Source of the DNA: an uncultured Pseudomonadota bacterium
Lineage (GTDB): Bacteria; Bdellovibrionota_B; Oligoflexia; Oligoflexales; CAIYRB01
DNA: 64,000 nucleotides
Assembly: GCA_903915625.1 (NCBI GenBank)
Contig: CAIWTN010000015.1
Span: 1 to 64,000 of the forward strand
Reading direction: 5' to 3'
In this document: positions 47,569 through 54,800 of the stretch, in pieces
How the letters are laid out: every line of letters begins with the position of its first letter
Position numbering within the stretch: the stretch's first letter is position 1
Position numbers and translations under genes: made by a program
The notes under the pieces: generated by a model
What the model saw: the letters and a program-made list of their open reading frames with translations, nothing else
Database searches by the model: none
Told to the model about the DNA's origin: nothing

Positions 47569-48343
47569 TGCCCACTTCATTCGACGACAACTCCGCAGCC
47601 GAGCAGACACTGGAATAGGGCGCAAGGTCAGCATCAGGCTTTGGGTCCATCAAGGAATGCTTACTGCTACTTTCTTGGCCTTGAACAGCTGGACGTTCCA
47701 TAGCGATTTCCAAGCTACCTTGGCTAGAAGCAGTATTCGCGTTTTCAAAATCCATCCTTATTGCGGAAAAGGATCCTGCTGCTATAACAACTGCCATTTG
47801 CCCCCGCTGAAATACAGTACCATTGACCGTATCCAATAATTCAACGGTAAGAACATAACGGCCTGGAGCTAAATCAGTTAGCTTGAGATCTTTAGATTTC
47901 GCATCGAATCTCTCGAGATAACGATTCAGCGCGAGAGTGTCTTGTCCGCGGCTAGGCAGAATATAAGTGCTATAGTCGCCGCTTTGATGATCCAATACGC
48001 GGCTTGCCACCCCTTGGCTACAATCGTATTCGGGCAAGGCAACCATTGGGTCTAGCGTAACCAGCACCTGTTTCACCTGAGTTGGCATCATTTTCGGCAG
48101 AGTCAAGGACAGCCCCGACTGCAACTTTGATGGGCGTGACGAACTGTCACCTACAGAAACCGCAGATGATCTCGCAATGATAGCTCCATCATTTCCTGCG
48201 CCGCGACTTTGGGCCAGCTTTTCGGCTGCTTTTGCACCGGGATTTCTCGCTGGCTCAACCATACATCCACTAAGAGTGAGGCCGATCGCGAGAAGTCGTA
48301 GAGGCAAACCTAGCGCATTTGTGCGCTGAAAGAAGTCTTGCAC
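47564..48343 (-). CDS. Lipoprotein, paralogue of the one at 1.5 kb
   Basis: 259 residues from a GTG at 48343, chosen for GGAGG eight bases upstream; the frame extends 20 codons further. Lipobox LTLSGC at about residue 27. The mature part shares two blocks with the lipoprotein at 1526-2515: LSLTLPKMMPTQVKQVLVTL, and LAPGRYVLTVELLDTVNGTVF followed by GSLEIAME. The Pro/Gly-rich central insert of the other copy is absent, and the Cys positions differ. An exported beta-sandwich-like protein of unknown function. It converges with galK. Confidence 0.72.
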   Translation of the reverse strand: MQDFFQRTNALGLPLRLLAIGLTLSGCMVEPARNPGAKAAEKLAQSRGAGNDGAIIARSSAVSVGDSSSRPSKLQSGLSLTLPKMMPTQVKQVLVTLDPMVALPEYDCSQGVASRVLDHQSGDYSTYILPSRGQDTLALNRYLERFDAKSKDLKLTDLAPGRYVLTVELLDTVNGTVFQRGQMAVVIAAGSFSAIRMDFENANTASSQGSLEIAMERPAVQGQESSSKHSLMDPKPDADLAPYSSVCSAAELSSNEVGT

Positions 48344-48497
48344 GATAGTTTCCTCCAAGTGCGATACCGCAATTTTGTCTTCCTGTTTTGGACGTATCGG
48401 CAAAATTGCTCGAAAACTTGAGTCAAAATATTCCCAAAATATCGTAAACTATTAATATTAAAGCAAAATATTGAGCATTTTCGTCAACAGTGCCGCC

Positions 48498-48514
48498 AGC
48501 TCTTTATAAGAGCT
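48498..48514. repeat. Hairpin AGCTCTT-TAT-AAGAGCT
   Basis: Perfect 7-base arms around TAT in the 290-base divergent region between the lipoprotein (starts 48343) and the GDPD gene (48634). Not followed by T on either strand. The AT-rich part upstream (48421-48475) carries CAAAATAT three times (48424, 48435, 48464), the likely promoter or regulator zone for the minus-strand lipoprotein. Confidence 0.4.
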
Positions 48515-48526
48515 TAAAAAGACTTG

Positions 48527-48593
48527 GTTACCTTAAACTTGACGAGAAATAACTCACGTCTCCTCCACAAGATGCCGAGTCCGTTAAGGTAAC
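48527..48593. repeat. 10-base inverted repeat upstream of the GDPD gene
   Basis: GTTACCTTAA (48527-48536) and TTAAGGTAAC (48584-48593) are perfect inverted copies with 47 bases between them. The right arm ends 40 bases before the GDPD start. Could be paired operator half-sites allowing a loop, or the stem of a long leader hairpin. Confidence 0.45.
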
Positions 48594-48633
48594 GATGCTT
48601 AAGTGAGATAAAGCATAAACGAGGCAAGCAAAC

Positions 48634-49533
48634 ATGGAACTGAAAACCTTAGCGCTAATCTCTACTGCGACGGCATGCCTTATGAGCGCCACACCGAGTA
48701 TCGCCAGTCAGCGGCAAAATATTGACGTTCAAGGGCACAGGGGATCACGTGCCTCGCATCCTGAAAATACCTTGCCAGCATTTGCACACGCCCTAGAAAG
48801 CGGGGCGGACACTCTAGAACTCGATTTACAACTGACTAAAGACAACCAACTCGTCGTCTCGCATGATCGTCACGTGTCATCGAAATTATGCCGCTACAGT
48901 AACGGCCAAGTCATCTCAAAGCCAATACCTATCCATAGCCTCACTCTGAAACAGTTAAAAACCTATGACTGTGGCAGCATTCACCAAGAGGCATTTCCTA
49001 AGCAAGCATTAGTGCCTCATACTGCAATACCCAGTTTGGCGGAAGTCTTTAGTTTCGTTAGCGAATCAACTATTCCGAGCGCTAAATCAGTTAAATTCAA
49101 CATCGAAATGAAGATAGTGCCGCGTTTTGTTGGCGAAGGTTCCCACCCCGAACAATTTGCGCAACTGCTGCTCGACACGGCTAAACAGCATGGAATGCTG
49201 GACCGCATTACGGTTGAGTCCTTTGACCACCGTTCTCTTCTGGCCATCAAGCATTTAAACCCAAACATCCCAGTCGCCGCATTATTAGGCGAAGATCTAC
49301 CAGACTGGCAGGCAGTTATCTCAGCGGCAAGAGCCGACATTATTTCACCTAATATGGACTGGGTGACAGCTGAGGCTGTGCAATCCGCTCACGCCGTTGG
49401 CGCCCGAGTCATTCCCTACTCTGCCAATCATGAGGAAGACTGGAATTACTTAATGGCATGCGGAGTAGACGGCATCATTACCGATGATCCTGCAGCTTTA
49501 GTGAACTTTCTAAGAGCTAAAGGGCTGAGGTAA
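48634..49533 (+). CDS. Exported glycerophosphodiester phosphodiesterase
   Basis: 299 residues. Signal peptide (ALISTATACLMSATPSIAS). The TIM-barrel GDPD motifs are complete: GHRGSRASHPENT (catalytic His at 35, metal-binding Glu at 44), LELDLQLTKDNQLVVSHD (Glu 62, Asp 64, His 77) and later NIEMK, VESFDHRSLLAIK and GVDGIITDDPAAL. It hydrolyses glycerophosphodiesters from deacylated phospholipids to glycerol-3-phosphate and an alcohol, in the periplasm or outside. The M28 peptidase gene follows on the same strand. Confidence 0.93.
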   Translation: MELKTLALISTATACLMSATPSIASQRQNIDVQGHRGSRASHPENTLPAFAHALESGADTLELDLQLTKDNQLVVSHDRHVSSKLCRYSNGQVISKPIPIHSLTLKQLKTYDCGSIHQEAFPKQALVPHTAIPSLAEVFSFVSESTIPSAKSVKFNIEMKIVPRFVGEGSHPEQFAQLLLDTAKQHGMLDRITVESFDHRSLLAIKHLNPNIPVAALLGEDLPDWQAVISAARADIISPNMDWVTAEAVQSAHAVGARVIPYSANHEEDWNYLMACGVDGIITDDPAALVNFLRAKGLR

Positions 49534-49657
49534 CTCTGCGTCACTCCCACCTCACGAAACCAACGCCTATCTCGACAACTTGACCAGCCGGCCAATTCAA
49601 TCTAAACTACATAAAATTTATAAATCTCTTGCATTATCATGCAATAAGGGGCCGCTG

Positions 49658-50953
49658 ATGCGCCACGGTATCCTCTGGGCTGGCTTGAGTCTCGGATCTC
49701 ATTTAATGACAACCGCTGTGATGGCGACACCTGTTAAGGTGCTGCATGGTGCAGCAAGTGTGTACTCGGTACCACCGGAGTCTGTACTCTATCACGAAGA
49801 CGATTTGGTCATCGTCAGAGACAACGCTGCATCCTCTTTCGATTTTAATGATCTATACGTAGTAAATATGTCGCATCGGACAGCTTTACCAGATGACATC
49901 AGTCAATTTGGTAAAGTCGTTCACTTCGAGCCAGCGCGCTTTGCTCTTATGAATCTTGATGAAGGCAGAGTAGCCGAACTCTCAGGCCGCCTACACTCAG
50001 AGGGCCTTGCTTGCGGCGTTCTGCTTAAACTAGACGGTAGCAGCATCCAACCGAAAATGGCCACTGCACCTAAAGCAATTATCCCGGTCGGGGCACAAGA
50101 TCATCGCGCAAGCGCACTAATCAGTCGAGTAAATGAACAGAACATCCGCAACGGGATCGATGAACTCTCAGCAATTCCGACAAGGTTTCACAAGTCTACA
50201 ACCGGTCGCAACGTCGCCGATTACTTGTTAGCAAAATATAGGGCATTACGCGGCAACAGGTCGGATGTCACCGTCAGCACTTTCGACCACGGATCTGACA
50301 CAGCGCAGAGGAGCCTAGTTGTACGCATCAAAGGTAAAGTTCATCCAGACGAAGTCATCGTCCTTGGCAGCCACCTTGACAGTGTCAACTGGCAAGACGG
50401 TGTCGGTCAAAGGGCTCCTGGATCTGATGATAATGCCAGCGGCACAGCCACCAACTTGGAAATCTTTCGTATTTTGATGGAAGGCCGCGTAGAGCTCGAT
50501 CGCTCCTTAGAAATTCACGCCTACGCTGCCGAAGAAATAGGCCTTGTCGGCAGCCAAAACATGGCGAGAGCCTACCGTTCAAAGGGCACTAATGTCGTCG
50601 CCATGATGCAAATTGACATGGACCTCTACAAGGATGCATCTGAGACGGACAAAATCTGGTTCGTAACAAACAACACCAATGATGCCTTCAACAATGCTCT
50701 GGGTAATCTCATTGATCTTTATGTCGGACTACCCTGGGAAAAACGTTCTTTAAGTGGCGGTAGCAGTGACCACGCAGCTTGGCACCGTGAAGGCTTCGCA
50801 GCCGCATTTCCCTTCGAGAATCCGGACAATCATAACCCGCACATCCATACCGCTGACGACACTATCGAGAACTCCGGCGCATTCTCGTTGGCCGCTGGTT
50901 TTGCGAAGCTTGGCCTAGCTTATGTAGCGCATTTTGGTGGCGTGCTTAAGTAA
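49658..50953 (+). CDS. Exported M28 family aminopeptidase
   Basis: 431 residues from the ATG at 49658 (AAGGGG seven bases upstream); an upstream in-frame TTG at 49580 is less likely because it would bury the signal peptide MRHGILWAGLSLGSH. Zinc-site motifs of family M28: LGSHLDSVNW (His, about 240), PGSDDNASGTA (bridging Asp), AAEEIGLVGS (catalytic Glu pair), QIDMDLY (Asp) and the final His in HIHTADD, with SGGSSDHAAWHREG for the substrate pocket. It resembles secreted leucyl aminopeptidases of Vibrio type. The first 130 residues may be a propeptide. Confidence 0.9.
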   Translation: MRHGILWAGLSLGSHLMTTAVMATPVKVLHGAASVYSVPPESVLYHEDDLVIVRDNAASSFDFNDLYVVNMSHRTALPDDISQFGKVVHFEPARFALMNLDEGRVAELSGRLHSEGLACGVLLKLDGSSIQPKMATAPKAIIPVGAQDHRASALISRVNEQNIRNGIDELSAIPTRFHKSTTGRNVADYLLAKYRALRGNRSDVTVSTFDHGSDTAQRSLVVRIKGKVHPDEVIVLGSHLDSVNWQDGVGQRAPGSDDNASGTATNLEIFRILMEGRVELDRSLEIHAYAAEEIGLVGSQNMARAYRSKGTNVVAMMQIDMDLYKDASETDKIWFVTNNTNDAFNNALGNLIDLYVGLPWEKRSLSGGSSDHAAWHREGFAAAFPFENPDNHNPHIHTADDTIENSGAFSLAAGFAKLGLAYVAHFGGVLK

Positions 50954-50961
50954 AAGCGTGT

Positions 50962-52179
50962 TTATCCGGCAGACGCCGCTGCATGACGAACTAAAACCTG
51001 CTGTACACTTTTAGGTGTCGGCAGGTTTTTAAATATGAAGCCGTGCACCGAAAACCAAGCTGATTCCTCAAGGATTGGCGCGGTGTCTTTGCCGTTTGCA
51101 ACATCCTGAGCCACACCGATCACTAGTGGCTGCTTAGAAGTTGTCGCTAATACTTTGAGACGATTTGCTAACTGTCCGGCATGCCAACGGTGAAAGATTT
51201 CTAAATGAACTTTGCCCCCATCTGCTCCAGTAAAAGTGACATCTGGGAAGCAATAAGACTGCTGCCCTAATGCCAGGAACTCTTCACCCACAGTCGCAGC
51301 AAATGGCCCCTTACGCTCGTTGAATGAGCTGATAAAAGCAGTCAGTTCGGGCGGCACGAAAGGCGTAAATTTCTTGTAGTGACTCTGAATCCCAACCCGA
51401 TGATCAAGTTCTAAGGTTAAAACCTTGCCACCAATCTTGATCTCGGCGCTCAGTTGCCACTTAGGCATTTGCAGGATGTAGGGAAAAAACTGCGCCAGGC
51501 GCATCCCATAGCTTTGGGAATTCTGGAAAATCTTAAGTGGACCGCTAAGTTTGCAGACTGTGTCCTTGGCAGACTCGTCGATGACAGTGCTGCTGAGCAA
51601 GCGCTGAAACTTCAGGCAGCGAAAAAACTTCCGCTTTTCTGCCAAATTTGCGTCAACAATCCGGACCTCCACCTCCTGAGCCACGAGCAGAAGACCCTGA
51701 ATTTGAGCTGAATTATAGCGGTGTAAGAGAGCTTCTGGAGTCAATTCTTCAAAGGTTTTAATTTTGCGAAACTCAGGCAAATCAGCATAAAGCCTCTCCT
51801 GCATCGAGGCTACGTCTTCACCGATGTGACTCATCATTGCTGAGTGAAAATCGGCTAGAGTGGGATATCCCCCGTCCCGACGCAGCTTCTCAGCAGCCTG
51901 CAATAAGTCAGTACGACGGTCGGCAATGACGCCGTCTTCTTCAATCTCGTCGCAGCGATCGAGCAAGAGTTTTTTAAATGCTGGCAGCAAAACGTGGTTT
52001 AACCACGGGCCACTCTCAATCTCGTCGTCAAGCTCGCTCAGGCGCGACCCAGGCGCTGACTTAAAGACCTGAATCAAAGCGGCTGCCAATGCCAGCAGCT
52101 CTGGATCATCGACTTTGATCAAAGTCGGATAAATCCGATCTTTGCGACTACGATAGCGTAGAAGATCCTTGGTAAGCAT
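50962..52179 (-). CDS. Bax1-like (DUF790) nuclease partner of XPB
   Basis: 405 residues from MLTKDLLRYRSRKDRIYP, the typical DUF790 opening (an earlier in-frame ATG exists at 52215). The C-terminal part has the nuclease-like pattern SYCFPDVTFTG followed by GGKVHLEIFHRWHAGQLANRL, comparable to the PD..vEIvGFW stretch of archaeal Bax1. Archaeal Bax1 binds XPB and cuts DNA near bubbles, suggesting nucleotide-excision-repair activity. The gene starts 32 bases inside the helicase gene, so the two are translationally coupled, strong support for a complex. Confidence 0.85.
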   Translation of the reverse strand: MLTKDLLRYRSRKDRIYPTLIKVDDPELLALAAALIQVFKSAPGSRLSELDDEIESGPWLNHVLLPAFKKLLLDRCDEIEEDGVIADRRTDLLQAAEKLRRDGGYPTLADFHSAMMSHIGEDVASMQERLYADLPEFRKIKTFEELTPEALLHRYNSAQIQGLLLVAQEVEVRIVDANLAEKRKFFRCLKFQRLLSSTVIDESAKDTVCKLSGPLKIFQNSQSYGMRLAQFFPYILQMPKWQLSAEIKIGGKVLTLELDHRVGIQSHYKKFTPFVPPELTAFISSFNERKGPFAATVGEEFLALGQQSYCFPDVTFTGADGGKVHLEIFHRWHAGQLANRLKVLATTSKQPLVIGVAQDVANGKDTAPILEESAWFSVHGFIFKNLPTPKSVQQVLVRHAAASAG

Positions 52180-53551
52180 CGTGTTGCCTGCGCCGTTGAT
52201 TGACGAAATATTCACTAGTTCCCTGCGAGATCACTTCGTAGAGAACCGCCCTCTTGCCTGGCCTCGCCCTAAGTATTCGACCAAGGCGCTGAACATGCTC
52301 GCGTACTGTGCCACTACCAGAAAGCACGATACCGATACTAGCCTCGGGAACATCAACACCTTCGTTTAGAACGCGCGACGTAGCCAATACAGAAATTTCA
52401 CCACGGCGAAATCCATCGAGAAATGCTTTCCGTTCTTTAACCTTGGTCTGATGCGTCAATACCGGCACAAAATATTCCCGACCGATACGGTATGCTAATG
52501 CATTGTCATCCGTAAAAATGAGCATTTGCTCACCCCGGTGACGCTGCAAAATCTCCCAAGTGGCATGTAATTTACCAGAAGCAGCTTGAGCAAGATGCTT
52601 TTGCTCGCGATAGGCGCGCATAGCCTCTCGACCATCAGCCGAACGCGCAGCCATGCGTACGAACTGCATCCAGTCAGCGCCATTATTAAAACGAATGCCG
52701 GACCGACGCAAAAAATCTGTATAAACACTGCGTGCCTTTTGGTACGCATTTTTTTCTTCATCACTCATTGGCACCTGAATGCTGTAGACATCATAAGGCG
52801 CTAAGACCTTGGCGACCATTTGGTGAATCTGAGCTTCGTATACTAAAGGACCGACCAGATCAAAAATCACACTCTCTCTACCGTCCACCCTTTCCATCGT
52901 CGCGGACAAACCAAGACGGAAGGGAGCCAGAGAGCCAACAGCGATCGTTTGATATTGCGGAGCAGGCAAATGATGACATTCATCGAAAATCAAAAGGCCA
53001 AATTTATTACCTAAACGTTCGATATGAATGAGTGCGGAGTCATAGGTTGCGACAGTAATTGGCTGTGGATCGTGAGCACCGCCACCGAGTAAGCCGATCT
53101 TGCATGCATGCCCAGCTTCTTTGAGAAACTTACCAAGAACCTGTTCCCATTGCTGCATCAGATCGATCGTAGGCACCACCACCAGAGTAGACCTGCCTGT
53201 CATGACTATTGCCAGAACTGCCATAATAGTCTTGCCAGCACCGGTGGGTAAGGCCACGCAGCCAGCCTTCCCTGCGCTGCTCCATTCCCGCAGTGCGTGG
53301 GTTTGGTGTTCGCGGGGGATTATGGGCTCTGCCAAGGTCAAATTGAGCGTCTCATAAGCACGAGCGTGATCGACTAAAACGTGACCGAGTTCTTTGCACC
53401 TAGTCACGATTTGACGATAGGCACGGCCTGGAGCACGCCACTGCTGTGTGCGCTGATCCCAGGTGACACTCGGCAGTTGACCGGCGGCAGGATCGTTCAA
53501 GCCGTCGAGCACAAGAGTGCCGCTGTCAAATTCCAATGTAATGTTCGCCAT
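52148..53551 (-). CDS. XPB/Rad25-like DNA helicase
   Basis: 467 residues, the size of archaeal and bacterial XPB. The N-terminal damage-recognition-like domain (about 1-70) precedes two SF2 helicase lobes: Walker A LPTGAGKT (101-108), DECH box (190-193), SAT (215-217) followed by RVDGRE, which occupies the RED-motif position, and motif VI in VQRLGRILRARPGKRA. It unwinds DNA 3' to 5' using ATP. Coupled to the Bax1 gene, with which it probably forms a repair helicase-nuclease. Bacterial XPB-Bax1 pairs are patchily distributed and their role beside UvrABC is not settled. Confidence 0.9.
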   Translation of the reverse strand: MANITLEFDSGTLVLDGLNDPAAGQLPSVTWDQRTQQWRAPGRAYRQIVTRCKELGHVLVDHARAYETLNLTLAEPIIPREHQTHALREWSSAGKAGCVALPTGAGKTIMAVLAIVMTGRSTLVVVPTIDLMQQWEQVLGKFLKEAGHACKIGLLGGGAHDPQPITVATYDSALIHIERLGNKFGLLIFDECHHLPAPQYQTIAVGSLAPFRLGLSATMERVDGRESVIFDLVGPLVYEAQIHQMVAKVLAPYDVYSIQVPMSDEEKNAYQKARSVYTDFLRRSGIRFNNGADWMQFVRMAARSADGREAMRAYREQKHLAQAASGKLHATWEILQRHRGEQMLIFTDDNALAYRIGREYFVPVLTHQTKVKERKAFLDGFRRGEISVLATSRVLNEGVDVPEASIGIVLSGSGTVREHVQRLGRILRARPGKRAVLYEVISQGTSEYFVNQRRRQHDAYQGSSTLS

Positions 53552-53640
53552 ATATACCCTGGTGCCAGAATGTCTGCGCCACTGGGTATAACACAGGTCT
53601 CAGGTCCCGTTCAGCCCAAATCTCAGACTCGACCTAGTTC

Positions 53641-54657
53641 CTACCAAGATGCAGGTGCCCAAAAAAAGACATTAGCATTGCGGTAATCATCCGGACTGCG
53701 GGTCGTCACCCACAGACGATCTTTCTTATCGATAAATAGGTTGCTCACAGTCTTTAGCTTCGGCGGCAACTTGTAGTCTTTAACTTTTGCAACCTGCAAA
53801 CACGAATCGTAGCGGAATCCGACCAACTTTTGTCGCAGGGCATCACCGATCAAAACCATACGTCGAGCCTCGCTAACTGCAATCCCCGAAATACTCGATG
53901 CCGTCAATCCGCTAGCTCCGTCTAAGGAACACTGCCGAGTGATCATACATGCCGAAGGTGCTTCGCCATCACCACAGGTAATCTCGACGAGAGGAAATCC
54001 CGCAATCCTTGTTGCCGCTAGATAAACATGGTGTCTACCTTTACTTAAAGACAACGGCAAAGGAGCCACACCAGCCAACTTCCGACCGAGTGTCTTCAAC
54101 CACTGCATCTTGAACCTAGACCTAAGGGCAGCGGTTTCCACTCGAGTTGGCTCGCCACCGCGATCTGCGGGTGGCTTAATCAAATCCCACGGCATGGATC
54201 GCTTAGTCACTTCCTTAAAATCTACCGTCGCGATCTCATGAACTGTTGCTGCAGTTCCGTCAAATAATAGAATACGGTCCTTACTCCACTCTGCAGCCAC
54301 AAGATCAACGTCGTCCGCACCAGCCGGCAGATACCGACGAGATTGATTATTTAGGTCGCCAAACATTTGCACGTGGCTAGTCGCATCCGGCCGATAGGGC
54401 GCAGTCACGAAAAATGACTGCGAATCGGGAACAAGTAGCAGCACATCTTGGCCAACAAAGAGACCGCTCAAATTGGGCGCTATGCTCTCCAGGGACTGCT
54501 GCTCAGGTGGCTCGGATAAGTTTTTTATCTCAGCGCCGTGACATGGCTGTGTCGCGCAAAAGATACTGGCAATTGCTGTAATTACCCTTGCTTCTGATAG
54601 CCAGCCAGACTTTAGAGCGCACACTCTTGCAACCTGAGTTCTGATGACTGTAATCAT
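53641..54657 (-). CDS. Exported propeller-like protein of unknown function
   Basis: 338 residues from the ATG at 54657 (GGAAAGAGATAGA upstream); an ATG 12 codons earlier is also open. A signal peptide (ITAIASIFCATQPCHGAE) is followed by beta-rich sequence with repeated short blades (GQDVLLLVPDSQSFFV, DRILLFDGTAATVHEI, SVSNLFIDKKDRLWVTTR). The last resembles NHL/SMP-30-type propellers. One Cys pair (CGDGEAPSAC) is likely disulphide-bonded. No catalytic site recognised. Divergent from the HEAT-repeat gene. Confidence 0.6.
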   Translation of the reverse strand: MITVIRTQVARVCALKSGWLSEARVITAIASIFCATQPCHGAEIKNLSEPPEQQSLESIAPNLSGLFVGQDVLLLVPDSQSFFVTAPYRPDATSHVQMFGDLNNQSRRYLPAGADDVDLVAAEWSKDRILLFDGTAATVHEIATVDFKEVTKRSMPWDLIKPPADRGGEPTRVETAALRSRFKMQWLKTLGRKLAGVAPLPLSLSKGRHHVYLAATRIAGFPLVEITCGDGEAPSACMITRQCSLDGASGLTASSISGIAVSEARRMVLIGDALRQKLVGFRYDSCLQVAKVKDYKLPPKLKTVSNLFIDKKDRLWVTTRSPDDYRNANVFFWAPASW

Positions 54658-54714
54658 TCTATCTCTTTCCGGTACTTTGGAAATGGCCAACAATTATGCC
54701 GCGAGCAGGTCTTT

Positions 54715-54743
54715 TTGTAGGCTCCAAACACTGCTGCTATAAT
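54715..54743 (+). promoter_or_regulatory. Extended -10 promoter
   Basis: TGCTATAAT gives an extended -10 (TATAAT at 54738-54743) with TTGTAG 17 bases upstream (54715-54720). Transcription would begin near 54750. This lies inside the longest reading of the following gene (ATG at 54696) and so argues for its TTG start at 54801. Confidence 0.6.
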
Positions 54744-54800
54744 GTGATCATACGTCAAAAACTTCAGCCCCCACCACGTTCGGCATTGCGAGGCATCCCC

